Shown in pieces: positions 26,483-34,311 of a stretch of DNA of 64,000 nt (position 1 is its first letter; each line of letters opens with the position of its first letter). The notes beneath the pieces were generated by a model, which saw only the letters and a list, made by a program, of their open reading frames with translations, did no database searches and was not told the DNA's origin. The stretch is from an uncultured Lactococcus sp. (GTDB taxonomy: Bacteria > Bacillota > Bacilli > Lactobacillales > Streptococcaceae), in contig NZ_CAKPUG010000006.1 in assembly GCF_934191625.1 (NCBI RefSeq), positions 38,792 through 102,791 of the forward strand. Direction: 5' to 3'. A program made the translations under genes and the position numbers.

Positions 26483-27748
26483 ATGAAAAAAATAGTAATC
26501 AATGGTGGTAAGAGTATCTCAGGAAAGGTAACGATTTCTGGAGCTAAAAATAGTGTAGTTGCCCTTATTCCGGCAACGATTTTAGCGAATGATGTTGTTA
26601 CCCTTGAAGGGGTGCCAGATATTTCTGATGTAGCAAGTTTAGTTGATATCATGGAAATTATGGGTGCAAAAATTCAACGTAATACAGATGCGGGTATTTT
26701 GACAATTGATACGCGTAATGTGGTTTCAAAGCCGCTCCCTTACGGTAAGATAAATTCTCTACGTGCATCTTATTATTTCAATGGAGCGCTTCTCGGACGG
26801 TTTGGAAAATCAACGGTTGGATTGCCTGGAGGATGTGATTTAGGTCCGCGTCCTATGGATCTTCATGTTAAGGCTTTTGAAGCATTGGGTGCAGAATTAT
26901 CTTATCTTGAAGATGCGATGCATCTTGAGGCTAAAGAAGGAAAATTACATGGCACAACTGTCTATATGGATATGGTTTCAGTAGGTGCAACAATTAATAC
27001 GATGCTTGCAGCTAGTACAGCAGAAGGTGTGACCATTATTGAAAATGCTGCACGTGAACCAGAAATTATTGATGTAGCTACACTCTTAAATAATATGGGA
27101 GCAAAAGTGCGTGGGGCTGGCACAGATGTGATTCGCATTACAGGTAAAGCAGAGATGCATGGGGCACGTCATACAGTTATTCCTGACCGTATTGAAGCGG
27201 GAACTTATCTAGCTCTGGCTGCAGCGGTGGGAGATGGCGTCATTGTGGACAACGTTATCTATGAACACCTAGAATCCTTTATTGCCAAGCTTGAAGAAAT
27301 GGGTGTACGTATGACAATCCGTGAGGATTCTATTGAGGTGCATCGCTCAGAAAACTTGAGGGCTATCAATATTAAGACAGTCCCTTATCCTGGTTTTGCG
27401 ACTGATTTGCAACAACCGATCACACCACTGTTATTGAAAGCGCAAGGGCGTGGATGGATTAAAGATACGATTTATGAAAAACGTGTTAACCATGTGCCAG
27501 AAATAGCACGTATGGGAGCCACAATTTCAACAGTAGATGATCATATTGTTTATGAAGCACCTAATAAACTTCAAGGAACACAAGTCCGTGCTACCGACTT
27601 GCGTGCAGGAGCAAGCTTAGTTTTGGCCGGTATTATTGCCGAAGGAACAACAACAATTGAAAATATTGAATTTATTCTTCGAGGCTACGACAGTATTATA
27701 GAGAAAATGACGGCTTTAGGTGTAGATATTCAACTTATTGAAGATTAA
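26483..27748 (+). CDS. murA2: UDP-N-acetylglucosamine 1-carboxyvinyltransferase (MurZ/MurA2 type)
   Basis: First committed step of peptidoglycan synthesis: transfers enolpyruvate from PEP to UDP-GlcNAc. 421 aa; active-site Cys in [15 protein letters not shown] near residue 117 (fosfomycin target), and the [16 protein letters not shown]-terminus and [16 protein letters not shown]-terminus match the streptococcal MurZ paralogue. A second murA presumably exists elsewhere. The SD is weak. Confidence 0.93.
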   Translation: MKKIVINGGKSISGKVTISGAKNSVVALIPATILANDVVTLEGVPDISDVASLVDIMEIMGAKIQRNTDAGILTIDTRNVVSKPLPYGKINSLRASYYFNGALLGRFGKSTVGLPGGCDLGPRPMDLHVKAFEALGAELSYLEDAMHLEAKEGKLHGTTVYMDMVSVGATINTMLAASTAEGVTIIENAAREPEIIDVATLLNNMGAKVRGAGTDVIRITGKAEMHGARHTVIPDRIEAGTYLALAAAVGDGVIVDNVIYEHLESFIAKLEEMGVRMTIREDSIEVHRSENLRAINIKTVPYPGFATDLQQPITPLLLKAQGRGWIKDTIYEKRVNHVPEIARMGATISTVDDHIVYEAPNKLQGTQVRATDLRAGASLVLAGIIAEGTTTIENIEFILRGYDSIIEKMTALGVDIQLIED

Positions 27749-27796
27749 CTGTGAAAAGCTGAATATTTTTACGTATTATTAATATAGGAGGTGGAT

Positions 27797-28012
27797 ATGG
27801 CTGATTTAAAATTTGAAATTGAGGAACATCTTATTACCCTATCTGAAAATGCTAATGGTTGGACAAAAGAGCTTAACCGTGTATCGTGGAATGGCATGGA
27901 AGCTAAATATGATTTGCGCCAGTGGTCGCCTGACCATGAAAAAATGGGCAAGGGGATCACATTGACAGATGAGGAATTTGCTGTTCTTTTGAAAGAACTT
28001 GGAAACAAATAA
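27797..28012 (+). CDS. ydbC: YdbC, PC4-like single-stranded nucleic acid-binding protein
   Basis: A 71-aa protein with the conserved core GWTKELNRVSWN...KYDLRQWSPDHEKMGKGITLTDEEF, the PC4/YdbC fold known from Lactococcus, which binds ssDNA as a dimer. The start at 27797 is chosen because AGGAGG (27787-27792) is its SD; the in-frame GTG 6 nt upstream overlaps that SD. It follows murA2 by 48 nt, probably same transcript. Confidence 0.9.
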   Translation: MADLKFEIEEHLITLSENANGWTKELNRVSWNGMEAKYDLRQWSPDHEKMGKGITLTDEEFAVLLKELGNK

Positions 28013-28037
28013 AAAACCAGTTTATCTGGTTTTTTTC
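28011..28037 (+). terminator. Terminator of murA2-ydbC
   Basis: AACCAG pairs with CTGGTT, followed by T7. Confidence 0.85.
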
Positions 28038-28050
28038 TTGAAATATAAAA

Positions 28051-28074
28051 AGAAAAACCATGTATATGGTTTTC
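28051..28074 (-). terminator. Terminator of the DUF3397 gene
   Basis: AAAACCAT/ATGGTTTT hairpin with T-rich tail on the minus strand, just past the stop. Confidence 0.65.
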
Positions 28075-28077
28075 TTA

Positions 28078-28434
28078 TTAGTGCATATAAATTATGACAA
28101 TCATGGCGATATACAGTGCAAATGTAATCACAAAAGTAATGCGCCAAAAAAGTTTAAAGAAGCGTTTGTACTTGAAATCTTTAAAATAGAATAAGTCCAA
28201 TAACAGCAAGACGAGAGCTAAAATTGAAAGAATCAAGAAGTAGTAAGGTAAAATATTGATAGCAGTGAATTGTTCCGAAAAAAGTTGAAGTCCAAAAATT
28301 AGAAAGAGGACAAAAATATCAGGAATGCGAAGTTTTCGATTCGTCAAGTGACGAATACGTAAAAATTTAAAAGCGAAAACCAGTACAATCCAACAGAGCA
28401 GTGGATATAAGGTTGCAATAATCTTAGGTAACAT
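28078..28434 (-). CDS. DUF3397 family membrane protein
   Basis: A 118-aa protein with four predicted membrane helices and the DUF3397 pattern (PDIFVLFLIFGLQLFS, KRFFKLFWRITFVIT). Function unknown. No SD precedes the ATG, which follows TAAAAT by 6 nt under a good promoter, so it is a leaderless candidate. Confidence 0.75.
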   Translation of the reverse strand: MLPKIIATLYPLLCWIVLVFAFKFLRIRHLTNRKLRIPDIFVLFLIFGLQLFSEQFTAINILPYYFLILSILALVLLLLDLFYFKDFKYKRFFKLFWRITFVITFALYIAMIVIIYMH

Positions 28435-28440
28435 AGCTTA

Positions 28441-28469
28441 ATTTTAGCGGTTTTGGGTGCTTTTGTAAA
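28441..28469 (-). promoter_or_regulatory. Promoter of DUF3397 gene (leaderless start)
   Basis: Minus strand TTTACA (28464-28469), 17 bp, TAAAAT (28441-28446), then TAAGCT and ATG at 28434. Confidence 0.7.
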
Positions 28470-28508
28470 GTCTTATTTGTCGAAGTATCAACTTGAGAGG
28501 AAAAAATA

Positions 28509-28541
28509 AAAAGAAAAGCTATGGTTCAGCTTTCCTTTTTA
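28509..28541 (-). terminator. Terminator of ybaK
   Basis: AAAGCT pairs with AGCTTT flanked by A and T tracts, overlapping the stop region. Confidence 0.65.
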
Positions 28542-28542
28542 T

Positions 28543-29022
28543 TTAAATTTCACGAATCTCAGCAAATTCGGCCTGCACAAAAGAAGCAAGGTCTTTAGGA
28601 TTGAGACGTACAGAACGGCCAACTTCTCCAGCGGATACAATAATTTTATCGGTTTTCAGTGCGATTGTATCGATGTATATAGGGAATTTTTTTGTTTGCC
28701 ATATACCAACAGGATTATTGGCACCATGGATATATCCAGTTGTCTTCTGTAAATCTTTCTGAGGGATCATGTGGACTTTCTTGTTACCAGAAACCTTTGC
28801 TAGTTTTTTCTCGGAAAGATGCTCTGTTAGGGGAAGAATTCCTACGATTGGTCCAGTTTTATCGCCTATAAGTGCGAGAGTTTTATAAATATCATGGCGT
28901 TGGATGTCCTCAGGCATGAGCTCTTCTTCTAAAGCATTGAGAGCAAGTCCTTCATGATTGACTTGGCCTTTGTCCAGAATTTGTTCAACTAATGTTTTTT
29001 TCAGTTTCTTTTTCTTGCTCAT
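28543..29022 (-). CDS. ybaK: Cys-tRNA(Pro)/Cys-tRNA(Cys) deacylase, YbaK/EbsC family
   Basis: A 159-aa trans-editing enzyme that hydrolyses mischarged Cys-tRNA(Pro). Family features: KTLALIGDKTGPIVGILPLTEHLS, and GYIHGANNPVGIWQ with the conserved Gly-X-Pro region near the catalytic Lys loop (KKVHMIP). No SD; ATG is 6 nt after TGATATAAT. It lies 12 bp from the thiT stop, so it could also be co-transcribed, but then with no visible ribosome-binding site. Confidence 0.9.
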   Translation of the reverse strand: MSKKKKLKKTLVEQILDKGQVNHEGLALNALEEELMPEDIQRHDIYKTLALIGDKTGPIVGILPLTEHLSEKKLAKVSGNKKVHMIPQKDLQKTTGYIHGANNPVGIWQTKKFPIYIDTIALKTDKIIVSAGEVGRSVRLNPKDLASFVQAEFAEIREI

Positions 29023-29028
29023 GCGTTA

Positions 29029-29037
29029 ATTATATCA
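29029..29037 (-). promoter_or_regulatory. Extended -10 of ybaK overlapping the thiT stop codon
   Basis: Minus strand TGATATAAT: the TGA is the thiT stop codon and TATAAT ends 6 nt before the ybaK ATG. No good -35. Confidence 0.5.
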
Positions 29038-29571
29038 CTTTTTAGCTTGAAAGATTTGAGGAGCGCTTTTGGAGATGAGGACAAGGACGAGAGCAGCAAG
29101 TGTTGCGGTTGCAAGACCGCTTATTCCATTCACAACAAATGAATAAGGGATAGCTCCCCAGCCTTTCCACGCATATTGTCCCCAAAAAATGACTCCAGCG
29201 ACAAAGTGCCAAAAATATTTGATGAGTACACCGAGAAAAGCTACAGCAAAAATTGTACGCGTTTGGCTAGAGTCTTTTTTGCGTAAACTACCAGCTAAGC
29301 CCAGTGAAATAGGTGCAACGATATATTCAAGTAAGGCTTGGACAGGTGTTAAGATAGTCGCTTGTCCTAAAACAATGAGAAGTAGGCCAAAAACAAGGCC
29401 ACCTGTCATGCCCCAAAAAACGCCGCGACGCAAGGCTAAGATCAGTAAGGGAATAACCGCCAGCTCTAGGTAGAAAACTTGAGCATAGTTTATCGAAATG
29501 AAGCTCAAGACAAGAGCTAATGCAGCAGCAATAGCTGTTTCGGTAAGTTCTAAAACTTTAGAATTAGACAT
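29035..29571 (-). CDS. thiT: Thiamine ECF transporter S component ThiT
   Basis: A 178-aa membrane protein: LELTETAIAAALALVLSFI start, a long hydrophobic core, and the thiamine-site region FWHFVAGVIFWGQYAWKGWGAIPYSFVVNG typical of ThiT/YuaJ. Start at 29571 because AAAGGAG lies just before it; the in-frame ATG 24 nt upstream includes that SD. A TPP riboswitch in the leader confirms thiamine as substrate. Confidence 0.95.
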   Translation of the reverse strand: MSNSKVLELTETAIAAALALVLSFISINYAQVFYLELAVIPLLILALRRGVFWGMTGGLVFGLLLIVLGQATILTPVQALLEYIVAPISLGLAGSLRKKDSSQTRTIFAVAFLGVLIKYFWHFVAGVIFWGQYAWKGWGAIPYSFVVNGISGLATATLAALVLVLISKSAPQIFQAKK

Positions 29572-29579
29572 AAAAAAAT

Positions 29580-29721
29580 CTCCTTTTGTTGGCACAAAGG
29601 AGGGTTAAAGAGAAGGGAGGACAGCTTGTCCTCTATACAAACACATTCCTACGCTGGTACGAACCAGATCAGGTCAGATGGTGTTTCTCAGCTCTTGGTT
29701 TCCCAAAAGCACCCATTGTGC
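29580..29721 (-). ncRNA. TPP riboswitch with SD-sequestering hairpin
   Basis: Minus strand carries the TPP (thi-box) core GCTGAGAA, ACCTGATCTGG and CCAGCGTAGGAA at 29641-29721. Downstream are GAGGACA-N3-TGTCCTC (29617-29633) and CAAAAGGAG pairing with CTCCTTTG (29580-29602), which hides the thiT SD. The platform therefore appears translational. Confidence 0.92.
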
Positions 29722-29760
29722 AAATTTTTAATTTTACTTATTTAATATAACATAACAGAC

Positions 29761-30549
29761 TTATTTTAGCAAAAATGTCATACTTATTCCCAGGAAATTC
29801 CAAGCCATATGAATGGCCATATTGAGGTAAAAGTTGCGATATTTAAAGTAGAAAGTGGTCAGTACTACACTCATTGAGCCATAAACAAGCCAACTATAAA
29901 GATCTGTAGGGCTATGCATCCCTGCAAACAGTAGAGCTGCTGTTACGAAGGCTAGAATTTTATTTTTTGTAAAGAGAACTTCGAAAGGTCCAACACGGTA
30001 AGTAAGTTCCTCAAAGAAACCGGCAAAAATTGTTTGGACAGCAAAGATACCTAGAGGTATAACCTGTGCGAGACTGTTTAAAGCCTCTTGATTTTCTGTA
30101 CTTGCTTGTAGACCAAGGATCTGTGCTAAAATATTGACACAGAGTGAAACTAAGAAAAGAGAACCAAAGCCGAGTGCGATTTTGCCTATAGGGAATTCTT
30201 TTAGAGCAACTGGAGGTATAATATTTCGGCGGCGAGCGAGAAAGTAAGATAATCCCAGAGCAAAAAAGAAAATTAGAAAAAAGATAACTTGATCAAGAGA
30301 AGAAAAAGCTCTTCCGGAATGCATTTGGCTGATAAGTGCCGTAGCAAAACTTGGTAATAAAGAGAGCACAAAGAGAGCAAGCCAAATTGTTTTTTTATAA
30401 GTGAAAATTAAACTAATGAGGTAAAGGAGGAGGCTAAGTCCTAACCATTGCACCCAACCAGTCCGCAAAGTAAAAGGGAGGGAGAAGAGAAGAGCAGGGA
30501 TAATAGTCCATGTCCAAGGTTTTTTTATGAGGTCTCGAAATTTAATCAT
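29761..30549 (-). CDS. CPBP family intramembrane metalloprotease
   Basis: A 262-aa membrane protein with motif 1 FFEELTYRV near residue 182, then FAGMH near 210 and NMAIHMAWN near 245, the Glu/His set of CPBP (Abi/CAAX-like) proteases. In lactic acid bacteria some relatives give bacteriocin self-immunity; no bacteriocin gene is adjacent here. No SD: ATG sits 6 nt after TGTTAGAAT. Confidence 0.85.
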   Translation of the reverse strand: MIKFRDLIKKPWTWTIIPALLFSLPFTLRTGWVQWLGLSLLLYLISLIFTYKKTIWLALFVLSLLPSFATALISQMHSGRAFSSLDQVIFFLIFFFALGLSYFLARRRNIIPPVALKEFPIGKIALGFGSLFLVSLCVNILAQILGLQASTENQEALNSLAQVIPLGIFAVQTIFAGFFEELTYRVGPFEVLFTKNKILAFVTAALLFAGMHSPTDLYSWLVYGSMSVVLTTFYFKYRNFYLNMAIHMAWNFLGISMTFLLK

Positions 30550-30555
30550 AGAACA

Positions 30556-30564
30556 ATTCTAACA
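30556..30564 (-). promoter_or_regulatory. Extended -10 promoter, leaderless start at 30549
   Basis: Minus strand TGTTAGAAT, then TGTTCT, then ATG; poor -35 and no SD. Confidence 0.5.
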
Positions 30565-30626
30565 TATAATCATTGATAATTTGCATAAGTTTTAATAAAA
30601 TATAAGAAGATAAATGGAGAATCAGA

Positions 30627-31403
30627 ATGAAAGAATTCGTAAATAATTTAGAAGTATGCTTACCAGGTTACCGTGTGCTCAACCGTGAAGAGAATTTGAA
30701 TTTTTATCGTGATGTGCTCGGTATGAAAGTCTTGCACGAAGAAAATGCAGAGGTTTTTTTGTCTGGTTATGAAGCAAAGCAGCCGAGGATAATCTTAGAG
30801 GAATCACCAGGTGTAGTTCCAGTTCAAGGAGTCAAAAAACATGGACGTACAGTCATCCAAGCTGATAAGGATGAAATCGAACAGCTTTTGGCGCGTAATC
30901 TAGATCAAGTAACCCACCTTTATCAGGTGAAGGACAGCTGGGCTTTTGAAGCTGTTTCTCCAGAAAATGATCTTTTTCTGATGGTTGCTGTAAGTGATTG
31001 GTCAGATTTAACAGAGGTTGCTAAAACTGATGTTGACTTTGATGAGGGAGAGTTTTCAGGATTATCCGATTTCGCTATTAAAGAGGTGCAAATTAATATC
31101 GCTGAAAAGTCTATTGTTTCGGAATATGAAAAAATTCTCGGTGTACAAGCGCAAGGTAACGTTTTAGATCTTGCAGACTTACAACTTGTCTTTTGTCAAC
31201 ATGAAGGTCCTGATTTGACAGCGAACATGGATGAAAAACTTGATCTCATGCTCTTGCGTTTTCAAGTTACACCTTCCTTTGATTTGGTCCAGTTCGCCGA
31301 TAATTTACCTGATGAAAAATTGTATCTGGATAAAAAAGCAAAGACATTGGCTATCGACATCCCACATCACATGGAACTTTGGTTTACAAAGCAAGGCCTA
31401 TGA
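30627..31403 (+). CDS. CppA family protein (VOC/glyoxalase fold)
   Basis: A 258-aa protein resembling streptococcal CppA, with an N-terminal VOC-like half (PGYRVLNREENLNFYRDVLGMKVLHEENAEVFLSGYE) and a C-terminal CppA_C half. CppA was named for C3 complement degradation in streptococci; a general intracellular role is more likely here. SD GGAG is 7 nt before ATG. Its stop overlaps the next ATG (ATGA). Confidence 0.8.
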   Translation: MKEFVNNLEVCLPGYRVLNREENLNFYRDVLGMKVLHEENAEVFLSGYEAKQPRIILEESPGVVPVQGVKKHGRTVIQADKDEIEQLLARNLDQVTHLYQVKDSWAFEAVSPENDLFLMVAVSDWSDLTEVAKTDVDFDEGEFSGLSDFAIKEVQINIAEKSIVSEYEKILGVQAQGNVLDLADLQLVFCQHEGPDLTANMDEKLDLMLLRFQVTPSFDLVQFADNLPDEKLYLDKKAKTLAIDIPHHMELWFTKQGL

Positions 31404-32344
31404 AAAATGAAGAAAAATTTTTAGCGATAATTGATGAGTATATAACAAAAGAAATTTTTCCTGGCTGCCATATAGCTATTTTAGAAGGTTCAGAGGTTCA
31501 AGAGTTTGTTCGAGGAAATCAAGCTATACTTCCACAAGAAGAACCATTGATTGCAGGGAAAAAATGGGATTTAGCTTCCGTATCAAAAGTTGTTGGAACA
31601 GGAACAGTTGTCATTAATCTTGTTTTGGCGGGGAAGTTAAGCCTTGATGTTCCATTTACGGATTATTATCCTGATTTTCATGATAGTAGCATTACTTTAA
31701 GACAGCTACTTACTCATACTACAGGGATAAATCCGTTTATTGAAAACCGAGACGAGTTAGACTTTTCAGGTTTAAAGGATGCGATTGACCATATCGAGGT
31801 GACGGAAGACAAAAGTTGTCACTACACCGATATCAACTTTATTTTATTGGGCTTTATGCTCGAAAAACTTTATGGGGAGTCTCTAGATAAAATTTTTGAA
31901 GAAGTAGTTTTTGCGAAATGGGGTATGTCTGCAACATCTTTTGGCCCCGTTACAAATGCCGTACCTACGAGTCGGGATACAAAAGTAGGGACAGTACATG
32001 ATCCAAAAGCAAAAGTGCTAGGAACGCATTGTGGCTCAGCAGGTCTTTTTGCCCCAATGAATGATTTAGTGAAATTTGTTCAGGGGTATTTTTCAGATAC
32101 GAAATATTTGGCCTTACAGAAAAATTATGCAGCGGGTAAACGTCAAAGGAGTTTGGCTTGGGACTTGATACACGACCAATGGTTGCTACATACAGGTTAC
32201 ACAGGAACTTTCATCCTGATAAACCTGAAATCAAAAAAAGCGGTGATTTTCTTATCCAATCGAGTACATTTGAAAGATGAACGGGCACAATGGATTGCAG
32301 ATCGTGATGTACTAATTGAAAAACTCATACAAAATTTAAGCTGA
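31400..32344 (+). CDS. Serine beta-lactamase-fold hydrolase
   Basis: A 314-aa cytoplasmic-looking class C beta-lactamase/EstB-type protein: SxxK in LASVSKVVG near residue 63, YTDIN near 142 as the Tyr-x-Asn motif, and HTGYTG near the C-terminus as the KTG equivalent. No signal peptide, so more likely an esterase/peptidase than a true beta-lactamase. ATG at 31400 overlaps the cppA stop by ATGA, giving translational coupling. Confidence 0.85.
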   Translation: MKNEEKFLAIIDEYITKEIFPGCHIAILEGSEVQEFVRGNQAILPQEEPLIAGKKWDLASVSKVVGTGTVVINLVLAGKLSLDVPFTDYYPDFHDSSITLRQLLTHTTGINPFIENRDELDFSGLKDAIDHIEVTEDKSCHYTDINFILLGFMLEKLYGESLDKIFEEVVFAKWGMSATSFGPVTNAVPTSRDTKVGTVHDPKAKVLGTHCGSAGLFAPMNDLVKFVQGYFSDTKYLALQKNYAAGKRQRSLAWDLIHDQWLLHTGYTGTFILINLKSKKAVIFLSNRVHLKDERAQWIADRDVLIEKLIQNLS

Positions 32345-32364
32345 CTGGTGTGTCGGCTTTTTCT
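32339..32364 (+). terminator. Terminator of the cppA operon
   Basis: AGCTGAC pairs with GTCGGCT (one G-U) followed by TTTTTC; overlaps the stop codon. Confidence 0.7.
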
Positions 32365-32375
32365 TTCGCCATAAA

Positions 32376-32405
32376 AAAATACTTCCCTCAAAAAGGAAAG
32401 TATTT
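32376..32405 (-). terminator. Terminator of the APC permease gene
   Basis: AAATACTTTCC pairs with the facing copy (one mismatch) and is followed on the minus strand by a T-run. Confidence 0.65.
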
Positions 32406-32413
32406 AATAATTC

Positions 32414-33754
32414 TTAGCTAATACGGTCTACAGGCTCGTTCTTTTTACGATAACTTATTAATATAATAATATAAAGTAGCGCAGTAAAGATGGTTACTCC
32501 CATAGGGTTGGTTGTAAGGATGCCAAAGAAAATTAATAACAAAGCGATAAGAGCAATAAGACTCATGCTCATTGTACCTAAAGCTTTGGTCTTACGCGCT
32601 AATAAGAAGCCTGCAAGACTAATCAAGAACCAAACTAACAGAACTGTGTAAGATAAAGAACCAGCAAGATAGTTGAATAGGCTGTCTCCCAAGAAGTAAG
32701 AAAGAACCACACCAATATAGAGTGTTCCAGAGCAGAAAAGTACAGCTCTTTGAGGCACCTTGCTTTTGTTCAAAGTTGCAATTTTTTGCGAAATCTTTCC
32801 CTTGTGATTTTTCAAACGGAAGAATAAAATCCTTGAAGAAGCATAAATGCCAGAGTTGATTGAAGAAAAGAGCGCAAGAATAATAATGAAGTTGATAATG
32901 TCTGCAGCAAAAGGTATATGCATTTTGTTAAAGACCATTACAAATGGGCTCATCGTTGAGGTTGCCAAATCATTCCAATTATAGATAAGGAGCAAAAGGA
33001 ACATTGGAACGATATAAAAAGAAATGATACGACCAATAACTCCTCGGATAGCGCGTGGGATTGCAGTTTTGGGGTCTTCTGTTTCACTTACAGTTATGGC
33101 AATGAGTTCAGAGCCACCGTAGGAATAAATAACAATTAATAAAGAATTGATGACACCTTTAAGCCCATGTGGAGCAAAGCCATCATATTTTGTTAACCCT
33201 GAAAATGCAGAGATTAAGTTAGTATTAAAAATGTTTTGGGCAACTAAAATGACACCAAAAATAATAAGAAGAATGATAACGCTGATTTTGATAAAAGCAA
33301 GCCAATATTCTGTTTCTGCAAAGAAGGTTACTGATAGGAGGTTGATGAGGGAAGTCAGGATAGCAATGAGTAAGACAAAGGCCCATGAAGGGATATTAGG
33401 AAACCAAAGCTGTATAAAGCTAGCAGCAGCAACGGCTTCCGCAATAATATTTATCATCCAAAGTGACCAATATACCCAGTCTGTAAAGTCAGCCGCATGG
33501 TTACCCAGATAAGGTTGAACTAATCCTGAAAGGCCGTGCGGTTCGTCGGAGCTGAGAACCAATTTCTCTAAACTCTTCATCACGAAGAATAAAACTACTC
33601 CTCCAATGAAATAAGAAATAAGAACAGCAGGACCAGCAGATTCAATAGCAGAGGCACTTCCTTTAAAGAGCCCAGCCCCAATTGCTCCACCTAGAGCAAT
33701 CATAGTGATATGGCGTGTTGCCATTCTCTTTTGTAAATTTTGATTGTTTTCCAA
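32414..33754 (-). CDS. APC superfamily amino acid permease
   Basis: A 446-aa 12-TM transporter of the amino acid-polyamine-organocation superfamily: TRHITMIALGGAIGAGLFKGSASAIESAGPAVLISYFIGG is the classic AAT-type N-terminus, and SETEDPKTAIPRAIRGVIGRI follows TM6. Substrate cannot be read from the protein. The leader encodes a peptide with V-L-L-L-I codons, which points to branched-chain amino acids or a related supply signal (inference). TTG start at 33754 with GAGG 10 nt upstream. Confidence 0.88.
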   Translation of the reverse strand: MENNQNLQKRMATRHITMIALGGAIGAGLFKGSASAIESAGPAVLISYFIGGVVLFFVMKSLEKLVLSSDEPHGLSGLVQPYLGNHAADFTDWVYWSLWMINIIAEAVAAASFIQLWFPNIPSWAFVLLIAILTSLINLLSVTFFAETEYWLAFIKISVIILLIIFGVILVAQNIFNTNLISAFSGLTKYDGFAPHGLKGVINSLLIVIYSYGGSELIAITVSETEDPKTAIPRAIRGVIGRIISFYIVPMFLLLLIYNWNDLATSTMSPFVMVFNKMHIPFAADIINFIIILALFSSINSGIYASSRILFFRLKNHKGKISQKIATLNKSKVPQRAVLFCSGTLYIGVVLSYFLGDSLFNYLAGSLSYTVLLVWFLISLAGFLLARKTKALGTMSMSLIALIALLLIFFGILTTNPMGVTIFTALLYIIILISYRKKNEPVDRIS

Positions 33755-33869
33755 TTATATATTCCTCTCGTTATAAAATAAAAATTTTTGCTTTAAAATT
33801 TTAAGTCAAAACAGGCCTCCTTACATTTTATTGTCACATTTGAGTAGCAATAATCAATAAAATTAAATT

Positions 33870-33904
33870 AAAAAAAGATGCCCAAAGGGACATCTTTTTG
33901 TCCC
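33870..33904 (-). terminator. Intrinsic terminator with competing antiterminator hairpin (permease leader)
   Basis: Minus strand: GGGACA-N6-TGTCCC (33887-33904) overlaps AAAAAGATGtCCC-TTT-GGGCATCTTTTT (33870-33899), which ends in a T7 run. The two cannot form together. The terminator lies ~115 nt before the permease start and no gene is upstream on this strand, so it acts inside the permease leader. Confidence 0.75.
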
Positions 33905-33919
33905 AGTTTGACCAACGCC

Positions 33920-34015
33920 AAAGAGGACTCACACTTTTACTTTCGAGTAATTAGTGTGAGTCCTTAATCAACAACAAAACTGTGTGATAAGCATTGATCA
34001 TTTTTGAGCCTCTTT
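33920..34015 (-). promoter_or_regulatory. Competing hairpins of the permease attenuator
   Basis: GGACTCACAC (33954-33963, inside the leader peptide codons) pairs perfectly with GTGTGAGTCC (33925-33934), with an inner TTACT/AGTAA stem. The same 3' strand can instead pair as GAGtCCTCTTT (33920-33930) with AAAGAGGCTC (34006-34015), the leader-peptide SD region. TGATCAA/TTGATTA (33994-34000/33965-33971) is a further stem within the coding part. Confidence 0.65.
33951..34001 (-). CDS. Leader peptide of the permease attenuator
   Basis: A 16-residue ORF, MINAYHTVLLLIKDSH, with SD AAAGAGG 7 nt before its ATG. Codons 8-12 are GTT TTG TTG TTG ATT (V-L-L-L-I). Its last codons form one arm of the main leader hairpin and its TAA lies in the hairpin loop, the classic layout of ribosome-mediated attenuation. 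Confidence 0.65.
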   Translation of the reverse strand: MINAYHTVLLLIKDSH

Positions 34016-34030
34016 ATTTTAATATTGTAA

Positions 34031-34059
34031 AGTATAATATAAAAAATGCAGTTATTCAA
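34031..34059 (-). promoter_or_regulatory. Promoter of the permease leader
   Basis: Minus strand TTGAAT (34054-34059), 17 bp, TATACT (34031-34036). Predicted start near 34024, about 270 nt before the permease start codon and ~10 nt before the leader SD. Confidence 0.7.
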
Positions 34060-34200
34060 ATTTTTGCACAAATTAAAAATTTAAAAGTGGACTTTTAAAA
34101 AATTTATGACAAAAGATTTTTACATTGAATTAGCTTGGAAAAAATAAGGCTTATAAAAAATTTTCATTAGTGGCTGAACTACTTTTTTCTTGAGGAATTC

Positions 34201-34229
34201 ATGAAAAAGCTGGCGAAATATGGTATAAT
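34201..34229 (+). promoter_or_regulatory. Promoter of the SNF2 helicase gene
   Basis: ATGAAA (34201-34206), 17 bp, TATAAT (34224-34229). The stretch 34060-34200 between the divergent promoters is AT-rich with nothing else recognised. Confidence 0.55.
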
Positions 34230-34311
34230 ATATGCACGTTTTAAAGGGATTTAGAAGAAAAAATAGACGGAGAGTTGGTGCAAAAGGCATCAAAAATAGG
34301 ATAAAGATAAA

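Noticed and set aside
33870-34015. T-box or lysine riboswitch in the permease leader
   Set aside because: The T-box antiterminator core (AGGGTGGNACCGCG) and lysine-riboswitch junction motifs are absent; the leader-peptide ORF explains the layout better.
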